The translations under genes were made by a program, and so were the position numbers. A stretch of 64,000 nucleotides of DNA. It comes from Streptomyces sp. SLBN-31 (GTDB lineage: Bacteria > Actinomycetota > Actinomycetes > Streptomycetales > Streptomycetaceae). A model generated the notes under the pieces. That model did not search any database. It was not told the DNA's origin and saw only the letters and a list, made by a program, of their open reading frames with translations. Location of the stretch: the NCBI RefSeq assembly GCF_006715395.1, contig NZ_VFNC01000001.1, positions 4,092,001-4,156,000 on the forward strand, in the 5' to 3' direction. Shown one piece after another: positions 26,314 to 35,534 of the stretch (position 1 is its first letter; each line of letters opens with the position of its first letter).

Positions 26314-26470
26314 GACCGACCGCCGGCCCCCACCCGTGGGCGAGGATCCGCCGCCACCGCTGCGTTCGCGCACGTGGCCGATTCGAGTCTTCCTCCAGGC
26401 CCGTCGGCGAGGCTCGAAAACAGCCGATGCGCTCTTGTCGAAGGCGGCGGCCGAGGAGGTGCGACACATC

Positions 26471-27241
26471 ATGCGGGATGGCCCGCCGGTCACGCTCTAC
26501 TGCTTCGCGCACGCCGGCGCGGGCGCGTCCGGGTTCGCGCACTGGCGCACCACCACCGGCCCCGGAGTCAACACCGTGCCCCTACCGCTGCCCGGCCGCG
26601 GCACCCGGCGCCGCGAACCCCGCCCGACCTCGCGCCAGGCACTGCTGGACGCGCTCCTTGAGCCGCTGGCCGACCAGGTCGCCGACGGCCGCCCCTACGT
26701 GCTGTACGGGCACAGCCTGGGCGGCATCGTCGCCCACACCCTCACCCGCGCCCTGATCCACCGCGGCCTGCCCGCCCCCGCCTGCCTGGCCGTCGGCGCC
26801 AGCCCCCCACCGCAGACCGCACCGACCGGCCACAACGACGACCTGAGCGACGAACGGCTGCTGCGCTTCGCCGCCGGCCTGGGCTCGGCCCCCGACGGCG
26901 CACTCGCCGCCCCCGGCAGCCTCTGGTACCGCCGCGTGCTGCCCCTGCTGCGCGACGACCTCACCCTCGCCGACGCGCTGCGCGCCGACGCGCTCGCCGA
27001 CCCCTCCGGCCCGCTGCCGGTTCCGGTCCTGGCCGTCGGCGGCCAGGACGACCCTGTCGTCGGCGCGGCGGTCCTGGACGGCTGGGCCCGCTGGACCACG
27101 GGCCGGTTCATCCGGCGCACCGTCCCCGGCGACCACTTCTTCGTCCGCGGCCCGCACGCACCCCAACTGATCGGGCGCGCCTGCCGCGTGGTGCGACGCA
27201 CCCGGCTCGTACCTGGGCCCCTATCTGGAGGACAACTGTGA
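26471..27241 (+). CDS. Type II thioesterase
   Basis: 256 residues. The start [17 protein letters not shown] gives the oxyanion region, GHSLGG (about 80-85) holds the nucleophile Ser, and GDHFF near 225 holds the catalytic His. Type II thioesterases clear stalled acyl groups from carrier proteins of PKS or NRPS systems. ATG 26471 was chosen for a conserved-length start; GAGGAGG lies eleven bases upstream, which is long. It is ten bases before KS-alpha, so it belongs to the same operon. Confidence 0.88.
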   Translation: MRDGPPVTLYCFAHAGAGASGFAHWRTTTGPGVNTVPLPLPGRGTRRREPRPTSRQALLDALLEPLADQVADGRPYVLYGHSLGGIVAHTLTRALIHRGLPAPACLAVGASPPPQTAPTGHNDDLSDERLLRFAAGLGSAPDGALAAPGSLWYRRVLPLLRDDLTLADALRADALADPSGPLPVPVLAVGGQDDPVVGAAVLDGWARWTTGRFIRRTVPGDHFFVRGPHAPQLIGRACRVVRRTRLVPGPLSGGQL

Positions 27242-27251
27242 GGGACACACG

Positions 27252-28520
27252 ATGAGGCGGGTCGTCATCACCGGTATCGGGGTCGTGGCCCCGGGCGGCG
27301 TGGGCACCCGCGCGTTCTGGGACACGCTGACCGCGGGCCGTACCGCCACACGCGGCATCACCCTGTTCGACGCGAGCACGTTCCGCTCGCGCATCGCCGC
27401 CGAGGTGGACTTCGACCCGGCCGCCAACGGCATCGCGGCCGCCGATGCCGCCCGCCTCGACCGCGCCGCCCAGTTCGCCCTCACCAGCGCCCTGGAGGCG
27501 GTCGAGGACAGCGGACTGACCGGCGCCCTGGACCCGGTGCGCACCGGGCTCACCCTCGGCAGCGCGGTGGGCTGCACCACCGGCCTGGACAACGAGTACG
27601 GCGTGGTCAGCGAGAACGGCAGCACCTGGGAGGTCGACCACACCCGGGCCGTGGCCCACCTCTTCGACTACTTCGTGCCCAGCTCCATGGCCGCCGAAGT
27701 GGCCCTCGCCATCGGCGCCCAGGGCCCGGTCTCGCTGGTCTCCACCGGCTGCACCTCCGGCATCGACTCCGTCTGCCACGCCGTCGACCTGATCCGCGAG
27801 GGCAGCGCCGATGTGATGGTCACCGGCGCCACCGAGGCACCGATCTCTCCGATCACCGTGGCCTGCTTCGACGCCATCAAGGCCACCAGCCCCCGCAACG
27901 ACGAAGCGGCCACCGCCTCGCGCCCCTTCGACCGCTCCCGCAACGGCTTCGTCCTCGGCGAGGGCTCGGCCGTGCTGGTCCTGGAGGAGTTCGAACACGC
28001 CCGGCGGCGCGGCGCCCACATCTACGCCGAGATCGCCGGGTTCGCCGGACGCAGCAACGCCTACCACATGACCGGACTCAAGAGTGACGGCGTGGAGATG
28101 GCCGAGGCGATCCGCGCGGCCCTGGACGAGGCCCGCCTGGATGCCACCGCCGTCGACTACATCAACGCCCACGGCTCGGGCACCAAGCAGAACGACCGGC
28201 ACGAGACCGCCGCGTTCAAGCGCAGCCTCGGCGAGCACGCCTACCGGGTACCCGTCAGCTCCATCAAGTCAATGATCGGTCACTCGCTCGGTGCGATCGG
28301 TTCCCTGGAGATCGCCGCCAGCGCCCTGGCCATCGAGCACAACACCGTCCCGCCCACGGCCAACCTGCACGAGCCGGACCCGGCCTGCGACCTCGACTAC
28401 ACCCCCCTCACCGCGCGCGAACAGCGCACCGACACCGTGCTCAGCGTCGGCAGCGGCTTCGGCGGCTTCCAAAGCGCCATCGTCCTGACCCGGCCGCGAC
28501 TTCAGGAGGCGGCAGCGTGA
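27252..28520 (+). CDS. Type II polyketide ketosynthase alpha subunit
   Basis: 422 residues. The active-site Cys lies in [11 protein letters not shown] (Cys167), with the His motifs [12 protein letters not shown] and [15 protein letters not shown] and the Lys of SIKSM, so the catalytic triad is complete. It resembles KS-alpha of aromatic type II PKS, which elongates an ACP-bound chain with malonyl units as a heterodimer with the chain-length factor. It overlaps the next gene by four bases. No ACP gene follows, as it usually does in aromatic clusters. Confidence 0.93.
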   Translation: MRRVVITGIGVVAPGGVGTRAFWDTLTAGRTATRGITLFDASTFRSRIAAEVDFDPAANGIAAADAARLDRAAQFALTSALEAVEDSGLTGALDPVRTGLTLGSAVGCTTGLDNEYGVVSENGSTWEVDHTRAVAHLFDYFVPSSMAAEVALAIGAQGPVSLVSTGCTSGIDSVCHAVDLIREGSADVMVTGATEAPISPITVACFDAIKATSPRNDEAATASRPFDRSRNGFVLGEGSAVLVLEEFEHARRRGAHIYAEIAGFAGRSNAYHMTGLKSDGVEMAEAIRAALDEARLDATAVDYINAHGSGTKQNDRHETAAFKRSLGEHAYRVPVSSIKSMIGHSLGAIGSLEIAASALAIEHNTVPPTANLHEPDPACDLDYTPLTAREQRTDTVLSVGSGFGGFQSAIVLTRPRLQEAAA

Positions 28521-29764
28521 CCACAGCAACCCTGGACCGTCCCACCGCCCGGCCCGGCGCCGGCCCCGTCACCGCCTCGGTCGTCACCGGCATCGGCGTC
28601 GCCGCCCCCAACGGCCTGGGCACCGAGGCCTGGTGGGCGGCGACCCTGCGCGGCGAGAGCGGCATCCGCCCGCTGACCCGCTTCGACGCCTCCCGCTACC
28701 CCGTGCGTCTCGCCGGCGAGGTCCCCGGCTTCGTCGACGACGAACACCTGCCCAGCCGGCTGCTGCCGCAGACCGATCGCGTCACCCGCCTGTCCCTGGC
28801 CGCCGCCGCCGAAGCCCTGAGCGACTGCGGCACCGACCCGGCCGCTCTGCCCGAATACGGCGCCGGAGTGGTCACCGCCTCCTCCGCGGGCGGCTTCGAG
28901 TTCGGCCAGCGCGAACTGCAGGCCCTGTGGTCCAAGGGCGGCCAGCACGTCAGCGCCTACCAGTCCTTCGCCTGGTTCTACGCCGTCAACACCGGCCAGA
29001 TCTCCATCCGGCACGGCCTGCGCGGCTCCAGCGGCGTCGTCGTCGCCGAACAGGCCGGCGGCCTGGACGCCGTCGCCCACGCCCGCCGCCAGATCCGCAA
29101 GGGCGCGGCGCTGATGGTCACCGGCGGCGTCGACTCCGCCCTGTGTCCCTGGGGCTGGGCCGCCCACCTCGCCGCCGGCGAGCTGAGCCCCGTGGCCGAC
29201 CCCGCCCGCGCCTACCTCCCCTTCGACGACGCCGCCACCGGCCACGTCGTCGGCGAGGGCGGCGCCCTGTTCGTCCTGGAGAGCCACGCCGCCGCCCGCG
29301 CACGTGACGCCCGCGTGTATGGGGCGTTCACCGGCTATGCGGCCACCTTCGACGGCCCCGGCACCCCGCGCCTGCAGGATGCCGCCCGGCTCGCCCTGGA
29401 CGACGCCGGCCTGCTCCCTGAGGACATCGACGTCGTCTTCGCCGACGCGGCCGGCGCACGGGCTGCGGACCGTGCCGAAGCGCAGGCGCTGGCCGCCTTG
29501 TTCGGCCCCCGCGGTGTGCCGGTCACGGCACCGAAGTCGATGACCGGACGGCTGCTGGCCGGCGGAGCCTCCCTCGACGTCGCAGCCGCCCTGCTGTCCC
29601 TGCGCGACCAGGTCATCCCCCCAACCACTGGGACCACCGAACCCGCCGCCGACTGCCCCATCGACCTCGTCACCGCACCCCGCGACACGCCCGTGCGCCA
29701 CACCCTGGTCCTGGCCCGCGGCCGCGGCGGCTTCAACTCGGCGGCCGTCCTCAGCGCCCTCTGA
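28517..29764 (+). CDS. Type II polyketide chain-length factor (KS-beta)
   Basis: 415 residues, ketosynthase fold with the active-site Cys replaced by Gln179 in [15 protein letters not shown], the hallmark of chain-length factors. It pairs with KS-alpha and sets chain length, with Gln aiding malonyl-ACP decarboxylation. The start is GTG 28517 overlapping the KS-alpha stop (GTGA) with CAGGAGG in the end of KS-alpha. The Gln form points to a primed aromatic-type KS/CLF rather than a fatty acid enzyme. Confidence 0.92.
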   Translation: MTTATLDRPTARPGAGPVTASVVTGIGVAAPNGLGTEAWWAATLRGESGIRPLTRFDASRYPVRLAGEVPGFVDDEHLPSRLLPQTDRVTRLSLAAAAEALSDCGTDPAALPEYGAGVVTASSAGGFEFGQRELQALWSKGGQHVSAYQSFAWFYAVNTGQISIRHGLRGSSGVVVAEQAGGLDAVAHARRQIRKGAALMVTGGVDSALCPWGWAAHLAAGELSPVADPARAYLPFDDAATGHVVGEGGALFVLESHAAARARDARVYGAFTGYAATFDGPGTPRLQDAARLALDDAGLLPEDIDVVFADAAGARAADRAEAQALAALFGPRGVPVTAPKSMTGRLLAGGASLDVAAALLSLRDQVIPPTTGTTEPAADCPIDLVTAPRDTPVRHTLVLARGRGGFNSAAVLSAL

Positions 29765-29904
29765 CCGGGTCGCACCGCCCACGCGTGGGCTCCCGCGCAC
29801 CGGGGCCGCCGGACGACATCCCCCGCGTCCGGCGGCCCCGGCCCCATTCCTCCGGATCCACCGGCCCCGCGACAGACATTCACGAATCACCAGGAAGGCA
29901 CCCC

Positions 29905-30381
29905 ATGAACGCCGCGAGCACCCCCACCGCCCGGATGAAGAACCCCGCCATGGTCCTGCCGGACGCCATGAAGGGCATCCAGACCATCTACCAGGCCATG
30001 TACCAAGGCGGCGTCGCCCCGCAGATCCTCGAACTGGTCCACCTGCGCGCCAGCCAGATCAACGGCTGCAGCGCCTGCGTGTTCGCCGGCGTGGCGGGCG
30101 CCAAGAAGCACGGGGAGAGCGACGAACGCCTGCACTCCGTGGCCGCCTGGCGCGAGGCACCGTTCTTCACCGACGCCGAACGCGCCGCCCTGGCCCTGAC
30201 CGAGTGCGCCACCCGCATCGCCGACCGTACCGGCAAGGCCGTCCCCGACGAGCTCTGGAACGATGCCACGAACCACTTCACCGAGGAACAACTCTCCGCG
30301 ATCATCCTCATGATCGCCCTCACCAACTTCTTCAACCGCCTCAACACCACCATCGAGGAGCCCGCCGGCACCACCTGGTAA
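29905..30381 (+). CDS. Carboxymuconolactone decarboxylase-like (AhpD fold) protein with intact CxxC
   Basis: 158 residues. HLRASQINGCSACVFAG contains the CxxC redox motif of AhpD-type proteins, followed by the acid/His region (KKHGESDERLHSVAAWRE). Such proteins act as alkylhydroperoxidase partners or in aromatic metabolism. It is clearly related to the CxxC-less protein at 1621-2061, so the window carries an intact and a motif-less paralogue. ATG 29905 follows GGAAGG. It lies 140 bp after the chain-length factor and before a strong hairpin, so it is probably the last gene of the operon. Confidence 0.87.
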   Translation: MNAASTPTARMKNPAMVLPDAMKGIQTIYQAMYQGGVAPQILELVHLRASQINGCSACVFAGVAGAKKHGESDERLHSVAAWREAPFFTDAERAALALTECATRIADRTGKAVPDELWNDATNHFTEEQLSAIILMIALTNFFNRLNTTIEEPAGTTW

Positions 30382-30430
30382 CCCGGCACCACGACCCGAC
30401 GACGGGGCCGTGGCACACGCCTTGTGACAA

Positions 30431-30478
30431 GCGGTGGCGCTGACTGCAGGGGGAGACCCCTTCCGTCAGCGCCACCGC
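30431..30478. terminator. Terminator hairpin between convergent genes
   Basis: A perfect 14-bp outer stem (30431-30444 with 30465-30478) and a short inner stem (GGGG...CCCC). It separates the KS/CLF operon from the leftward flavoprotein fusion gene. Confidence 0.85.
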
Positions 30479-30507
30479 CGTACCCGGCCCCAACCAGAGG
30501 CCGCCCG

Positions 30508-33225
30508 TCAGACGGATCGGGCGTGCTCCCAGGACCCGCCGACGACCACGACAGGCTCACGCCACCTCGCACCCCGCCCCCGCACCGCCTCCAGCCGCCG
30601 CCAGTCGAGCGGCGACGCGCGACGCTCCAGCCGGTCCGCCAGCAGCCGCTCCGCCCGGTCGTACTCGCCCCCCGCGATCAGAGCGTGCAACAGCGTCTCC
30701 TCCACCACCTCCTGCTGCGCCTTGCTGGCACCCGTGCGCGCCAGCAGAGGCAGCAACGGCCGCAGCCGCCGTACCGCCTGCCGCCACTCCTTGCGCACGA
30801 CGGACGACAGCGCCTCGCACAGCGGAGCGACCAGCAGCGCGAACACCGCCTGGTGGTGGGCCAGCGCATGCGCCCGCAACCGTCCCAGGGCGTCGAGATC
30901 CCCGGCTGCGGCGAGGGCCAGTGCGCCGTGCAGAGCGGCGAAACCCGTCGCCGGCGCCTCCAGCCAGTCCGGGGGAGCGGCGTGCAGCAGTTCGGCGACG
31001 GGCAACTCGCCGCTCCAGCTGTCCGTCATGCGCGCCCGCCACAGCAGCGAGGCGGAGTCGACCAGCAGCCGTCCCCCGCCCACCCGGCAGGCGATGAGCT
31101 CCTGGCGGTAGCGGCGCAGCAGCGCGGGCCGGTCATCGAGCGACAGCTCGTGCAGGGCGGCATGCCAGGCGACATGGGAGCGCTGTGCCGCCCCCTCTCC
31201 GTGCCGGCGCAGCCACTCATCCAGCCAGGCCAGGCCGGCACGGTGCTCGCCGGTCTCGTAGTACACATGAGCCCGGGCGTGGACGGCGTGCCCGGCATCC
31301 GGCTGCGCGGTCAGCGCCCGGCAGGCCAGCGTCTCGGCCTCCTCCCAGCGCTCCTGCTCCTGCCGGACGAAGGCCAGCTGCCCCAGATACCACCAGTCGT
31401 CCCCATAGCTTCCCGACAGCCCCTCGACCAGCGCCCAGGCCTCCTCGGCGGCGGTCACCCCGTTGAAGGAGACGGTCGGCACCGCCGCACTCACCGCCAG
31501 CGCGTCCCGGGGATGAGCGGCGATATGACCCAGCAGGGCCGCCTTGCCCCGCTCCTCGGTACCGGTCAGGCAGGCGTCCACCGCGGCGACCAGGCTGCGT
31601 TCACGGTCATCCGCCCGCACCTCCACTGCCCGCCGTGCGGATGCCAGCACCGCAGGCGTCTGCCCGGCGCCCCCGCGCTCGTGGCCGAGCAGCGCCAAAG
31701 CCGCGTGGCCGACGGCGAAGTCCGGATCGACGCCGACGGCTTGGCCCAGCAGCTCCTCCGCGCCGAGGCGGCCCGCCAGGATGCGCTCCAGGGCCCGGTC
31801 GTACAGCTCGGCGGCCTCGGGCGAGGTGCTCAGGCGCTGCCCGTAGCGGTCGGCCGGCGTAGGAGCACGGCGGTCGGTGAGCGTCTCCAGCACGGTGCCG
31901 GCGACCTCGGCGGCCTGCGCACGGATCTCCGGAACGGCGGTGGTCTCCAGCAGATTCCCGCGCCGCGCGGCCCCGACCGCCCACAACCGCAGGACCGGGC
32001 CACCCACCGCGGGCACCAGCCGCCCGTCGCCGGCGGTGTCCAGCCCGAGCCCGGCGGGGCCGGGACGGCCGTATCCGCCCTCCAGCAGGCAGCGCACCAG
32101 GGGAGCCATCGTGCCGCGCGAACCGGTCGGCGCCCCGGTGCAGTTGACCACCGCACCGACCCGCAGCCGCGTGCCGTCATTGAGGGAGACCTCCACCGCG
32201 CCGTCGACCGGCACGGCAGTAACCACCCGTCCGGCACGGGTGCGCAGCCGGCCCGACGCCAGCAGCGTGCGCAGCGTCGCCGCACTCGCGGGCGCCATGC
32301 GGTGGCGGTGCACCTCCCAGACCCGCAGATCCTCCTCCAGGAAGCGAGCCCGGTCGGCCACGGGCAGCTGCTGCCACAGCGCCGCCGTCACCGGGCGCAG
32401 CCCGTCCAGCGCGGGCCGCCAGTCTCCGCAGGCACGCCGGGTGGCAGACAGATGCCGCCGCACGCTACGGCGCAGCACGTCCAGACCGTGAGAACCATCC
32501 AGGCCCGGCGGCGCCTGGGCCGGCGGGGCCGCGGCAGGCAGATGCTCCTGCGGAAGCAGCCCGTGCCGGGAGACCGCATGCACCACGCGATCCGGACGGG
32601 CCAGCGAGGCGGCCACATCGACCATGGTCAGACCGGTGCCGACCAGCAGAACATCCCCCTCCCCGGTGGCGAGGCCGTCCAGAGCACCCGGTGCCCAGGG
32701 ATCGGCGACGAACCGCCCCGACCCGCTCAGCTCGGCCCCGGCCCAGTCCTGCGCCGGAGCGAGACTGCCCAACGCCAGCACGGCCGCATCCACCCGCACC
32801 TCACCACCGCCGGCCAGCCGCAGAACCGCCCCGGCCCCCTGCCCGCGTACGGCGGCGACCTCGTCCTGCACCCGGTGCAGCCGGGCATGCGCGCAGGCGG
32901 CGGCGGTGCGCTCGACGACGTCGGCCAGGTACTGCCCGTACACCTGCCGGGGAACGAAGTCACCGGCCGCAGCGTGCGGGTGTCGGTCCGTCAGCCAGCG
33001 CAGGAAATGCCCGGGGTCGTCGGGAAAGGCACTCATACGGCCGGCGGGCACGTTCAGCAGGTGCCGCGGATCCCGCGTGCCGTAGGCGACACCCGGCCCG
33101 GTCCGCCCGGCCGGATCAACCAGCCATATCCCGACCCTCCGGCCGAGCCGGTCGGCCTGCCGCATCAGCTGAACCGCCGTCAACGCCCCCGCCGCACCGG
33201 CCCCGACGACCGCGACGCGGCGCAT
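30508..33225 (-). CDS. Fusion of FAD_NAD_binding_9 flavoprotein and TTC38-type tetratricopeptide domain
   Basis: 905 residues. The N-terminal half has VAVVGAGAAGALTAVQLMRQ (FAD site), HLLNVPAGRMSAFPDDPGHF and DVLLVGTGLTMVDVAASLA (second Rossmann), the pattern of FAD/NAD(P)-binding proteins often called HpnW- or ornithine-oxygenase-like. From about residue 460 (DRYGQRLSTSPEAAELYDRA) the sequence turns into the TTC38 repeat family: VDPDFAVGHAALALLGHERG, GDDWWYLGQLAFVRQEQERW, HARAHVYYETGEHRAGLAWL. The two parts normally exist as separate proteins. ATG 33225 touches the stop of a short frame upstream (TGATG). Function unknown; an N- or C-oxygenation with a protein-binding tail is possible. Confidence 0.8.
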   Translation of the reverse strand: MRRVAVVGAGAAGALTAVQLMRQADRLGRRVGIWLVDPAGRTGPGVAYGTRDPRHLLNVPAGRMSAFPDDPGHFLRWLTDRHPHAAAGDFVPRQVYGQYLADVVERTAAACAHARLHRVQDEVAAVRGQGAGAVLRLAGGGEVRVDAAVLALGSLAPAQDWAGAELSGSGRFVADPWAPGALDGLATGEGDVLLVGTGLTMVDVAASLARPDRVVHAVSRHGLLPQEHLPAAAPPAQAPPGLDGSHGLDVLRRSVRRHLSATRRACGDWRPALDGLRPVTAALWQQLPVADRARFLEEDLRVWEVHRHRMAPASAATLRTLLASGRLRTRAGRVVTAVPVDGAVEVSLNDGTRLRVGAVVNCTGAPTGSRGTMAPLVRCLLEGGYGRPGPAGLGLDTAGDGRLVPAVGGPVLRLWAVGAARRGNLLETTAVPEIRAQAAEVAGTVLETLTDRRAPTPADRYGQRLSTSPEAAELYDRALERILAGRLGAEELLGQAVGVDPDFAVGHAALALLGHERGGAGQTPAVLASARRAVEVRADDRERSLVAAVDACLTGTEERGKAALLGHIAAHPRDALAVSAAVPTVSFNGVTAAEEAWALVEGLSGSYGDDWWYLGQLAFVRQEQERWEEAETLACRALTAQPDAGHAVHARAHVYYETGEHRAGLAWLDEWLRRHGEGAAQRSHVAWHAALHELSLDDRPALLRRYRQELIACRVGGGRLLVDSASLLWRARMTDSWSGELPVAELLHAAPPDWLEAPATGFAALHGALALAAAGDLDALGRLRAHALAHHQAVFALLVAPLCEALSSVVRKEWRQAVRRLRPLLPLLARTGASKAQQEVVEETLLHALIAGGEYDRAERLLADRLERRASPLDWRRLEAVRGRGARWREPVVVVGGSWEHARSV

Positions 33226-33380
33226 CACAGCCGCCTTCCCGCGGCGCTATCCGTGCGGGCATCCGCGCGGACGGCGGTGAAGGCCCCGCCCGCCGTACGA
33301 CAGATCGAGGCGGCCGCGGGCGCGTCCCCCGTCCTCTCGCAGGCGGTCGCGGTGCCGTCACGGAAAACGACCTTGCGCAT
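33225..33380 (-). pseudogene. Truncated second copy of the alpha/beta-hydrolase start, now a 51-codon leader
   Basis: The frame begins MRKVVFRDGTATACERTGDA, matching MRKVVSRDGTTIAYEKAGDG of the hydrolase at 20682, then loses similarity after about 20 codons. It keeps the same GTGAGGAG ribosome site and ATG. Its stop TGA shares a base with the ATG of the flavoprotein-TTC38 gene, so it could act as a translated leader for that gene. Confidence 0.65.
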
Positions 33381-33471
33381 ACGCACTCCTCACGCCGAAC
33401 GGAGGTCTCTCACTCCAGCCCCCGGCGGCATCCTCGAGCGCCTCGCTCGACCACGGGTCGAGGAACGGTCG
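33330..33471. repeat. Duplicated segment, copy B
   Basis: It matches 20632-20775. The leftward reading RPFLDPWSSEALEDAA aligns with copy A, with changes chiefly at third codon positions; a two-base length difference after it breaks that frame. The match ends within 35 bp of the IS605-type element. Confidence 0.72.
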
Positions 33472-33547
33472 CGATCCAGGTGAACCCCGTTCGTCTGCCG
33501 CGGTGCATGCGGTGACTCCTCCCCCTCGTGAACGAGGGGGCTTCTCG

Positions 33548-34762
33548 CTATGCCGGTGCGGCTTCGCGGCGGACCAGCCCGGCCCGTAGAACGTTCAGGG
33601 CGCCCACCGTGTCGGCGTGCGCCAGGTGGCCGCAGCTAACGCAGTGGAACTTCTCCTGGGTGGGCCGGTTCTCCGCGCTGACGTGCCCGCATTCGGGGCA
33701 GGTCCGGGAGGTATTGCGGGGGTCCACGGCGATCACGTTTCGTCCGGCGCTTTCAGCCTTGGCGTGCAGGATCGTCAGGAACACCCCCCATCCGGCATCT
33801 GAGATCGAGTGGTTGAGTCCGGCCTTCGCGGCGGACCCGTTGGGCAGGAAGCTGCCTGGCGTCTCGGGGTCCGGCTTCGGCGTGGGGGCCTTGACCATGT
33901 TTCGGATCTTGAGATCCTCGTGCGCTATCAGGTCGTGGTCCCGGACCAGACCGAGCGCGGTCTTGTGGGCGTGGTCGAGGCGCTGGCGACGCACCTTGCG
34001 GTGAAGGTCGGCGACCCGCTGGACGGCCCGCTGATGATTCGCCGTCCGCTTGTCCCGGCGCACGCGCCCGAACCGGCTGAGCTTTTGCTGTGCAGGTTCG
34101 AGCTTGGCGGCTGCCTTCCGAGCGTGGCGTGGGTTCTCGACGTGCTCACCGTTGGAGGTGGTCAGGAACGAGGCGATACCCATGTCGATGCCGACCACGG
34201 ACCCTGTCGCGGGGAGCGTTTCGGGCTGGGCATGCTCAGCGGTCAGGACGACGTACCAGCGCTTGCCTTCGCGCTTGACGGACACGGTCTTGACCTTGCC
34301 GGCCACGGGCCGGTGCTGGTTGACCTTGACGTGCCCGACGCCCTGGAAGCGGACGCGGATGACGGGGTCGTGCGGCGTGGAGTCCCAGCGGCAGCCGTCT
34401 CCGTCCTTGGGGAAGTCCACCGTGTCGAACCAGTTCACCCCCCGGAATCGGGGATAGCCCGGCTTGTCACCGCACTTCACGCGTCGGAAGAACGCAGCGA
34501 ACGCCTTGTCCAGGCGGCGCAAGGTCGCCTGCTGCGACGAGAACGACCACCGGCCCTGGCGCTCCGGGTCGAAGGCCCGGATGTCCTTGAGTTGCGCGGA
34601 CTGCTGCCCGTACTTGATCGAGGTTTTCGAGGCGTGCCGGTAGGCGTCGCGGCGTTCCTGCAAGGCGCCGTTGTAGAGCGAGCAGTGGTCGCGCAGCATC
34701 TCACCGAGCGCGGCTTGCTGGCTCGCGGTGGGCCGCATGAGGAACTTGTACGCACGGATCAT
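33548..34762 (-). CDS. tnpB: TnpB RNA-guided nuclease (IS605 family)
   Basis: 404 residues, full length. RuvC-like catalytic positions are visible as GIDMGIASF (Asp), AHEDLKIRNM (Glu) and HADTVGALN (Asp). A zinc ribbon CPEC ... CVSC lies between the last two, and the N-terminal AYKFLMRPTASQQAAL is typical. TnpB uses an RNA from the element's end to cut DNA and keep the transposon in place. The start was taken at ATG 34762; the frame is open to 34837 but that part overlaps the tnpA start region. The catalytic residues look intact, so activity is plausible. Confidence 0.9.
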   Translation of the reverse strand: MIRAYKFLMRPTASQQAALGEMLRDHCSLYNGALQERRDAYRHASKTSIKYGQQSAQLKDIRAFDPERQGRWSFSSQQATLRRLDKAFAAFFRRVKCGDKPGYPRFRGVNWFDTVDFPKDGDGCRWDSTPHDPVIRVRFQGVGHVKVNQHRPVAGKVKTVSVKREGKRWYVVLTAEHAQPETLPATGSVVGIDMGIASFLTTSNGEHVENPRHARKAAAKLEPAQQKLSRFGRVRRDKRTANHQRAVQRVADLHRKVRRQRLDHAHKTALGLVRDHDLIAHEDLKIRNMVKAPTPKPDPETPGSFLPNGSAAKAGLNHSISDAGWGVFLTILHAKAESAGRNVIAVDPRNTSRTCPECGHVSAENRPTQEKFHCVSCGHLAHADTVGALNVLRAGLVRREAAPA

Positions 34763-34815
34763 CCAGCCCACCCCCCTTTTCTGCCCAGCTTGCAAGATCA
34801 TACTATGCTTGGCGT

Positions 34816-35244
34816 ATGTCGCCACGCTGGGAACCAAACCCCGAGATTCGCACCGGTCGTCACGTCATCTACAACCTGCATGCACACTTGGTGTTCGTCA
34901 CGAAGTACCGGCGCGGCGTCTTCGATGACACGATGCTGAAGCGGTGCGAGGAGATCATGCGGGAGGTGTGCGCTGGTTTCGACGTTGAGATACGGGAGTT
35001 CAACGGCGAGGCCGATCACGTCCACCTGCTGGTGCACTACCCGCCGAAGGTCGCCCTGTCCAAGCTGATCAACTCCCTCAAGGGCGTTAGCTCCCGATAC
35101 CTGCGGGCCGAGTACACCGGCCGGATCAACCACATCGGCATGGGTTCCGTCTTCTGGTCCCGCTCCTACTTCGCCGGCTCGTGCGGCGGCGCACCGCTCA
35201 CGGTGATCCGTCAGTACATCGAGCAGCAAAAACGTCCACTGTGA
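34816..35244 (+). CDS. tnpA: IS200-type Y1 (HUH) transposase TnpA
   Basis: 142 residues. The HUH motif is HVHLLVHY (near 67-74) and the catalytic tyrosine lies in QYIEQQ near the C-terminus. NLHAHLVFVTKYRRGVF is the typical family start. The enzyme moves single-stranded copies by nicking at hairpin-marked ends. ATG 34816 is 53 bp from the tnpB start, so the genes share a divergent promoter. The gene is full length without frameshift. Confidence 0.92.
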   Translation: MSPRWEPNPEIRTGRHVIYNLHAHLVFVTKYRRGVFDDTMLKRCEEIMREVCAGFDVEIREFNGEADHVHLLVHYPPKVALSKLINSLKGVSSRYLRAEYTGRINHIGMGSVFWSRSYFAGSCGGAPLTVIRQYIEQQKRPL

Positions 35245-35312
35245 CCTGCGGGTCAAAGCAGTCCTGAGATGCGTTTCCCTCTCCGGCTGAAGCCGGGGAT
35301 ACCCGCGCAAGA

Positions 35313-35534
35313 TCAGGGATGGACTGACGACTTCGACGGGTCGGTGGCCCGCGCGGCAGCGGTCGCCTGACAGGCGGTGAAGGCGGGAGAACAGCTCACT
35401 GTCCTGTTGCTGAAACCCGAGTTGTACGTGAGCGCCGGCATCACTCCACTGAATACGGTCCGGCCTTCGGTATGGCGGGTGGTGCCGTGCTGGGTCAGGA
35501 AGACCACGAAGGCCGACGTGTCGATGACGGTCAA
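35313..35534 (-). pseudogene. vapC toxin remnant (PIN domain, only the start conserved)
   Basis: The frame begins at TTG 35534 with LTVIDTSAFVVFL, the first strand of a PIN nuclease including its first Asp. After about 13 codons no PIN similarity remains, and the later acidic residues are missing. The start overlaps the expected end of the antitoxin frame. It lies just beyond the IS605-type element, which may have removed the rest. Confidence 0.6.

Larger units (their letters stand above)
33504..35300. mobile_element. IS605-type element with divergent tnpA and tnpB
   Basis: An intact leftward tnpB and an intact rightward tnpA are separated by 53 bp, the IS605 arrangement. Subterminal hairpins occur outside both genes: 33521-33540 (CCCCCTCGT with ACGAGGGGG) at the tnpB 3' side and 35283-35296 (CCGGCT-GA-AGCCGG) beyond tnpA. 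Exact ends are not determined; such elements make no target duplication. The tnpB 3' region may encode the guide (omega) RNA. Confidence 0.8.

Noticed and set aside
26380..26425. TTCGAG...CTCGAA dyad before the thioesterase gene as an StrR site
   Set aside because: Half-sites and spacing do not fit GTTC-N-GAAC; it may be chance.
30508..33225. The flavoprotein-TTC38 gene as two genes joined by a sequencing error
   Set aside because: The frame is continuous through the linker with uniform codon use and no start codon plus ribosome site at the domain boundary, though resequencing would settle it.
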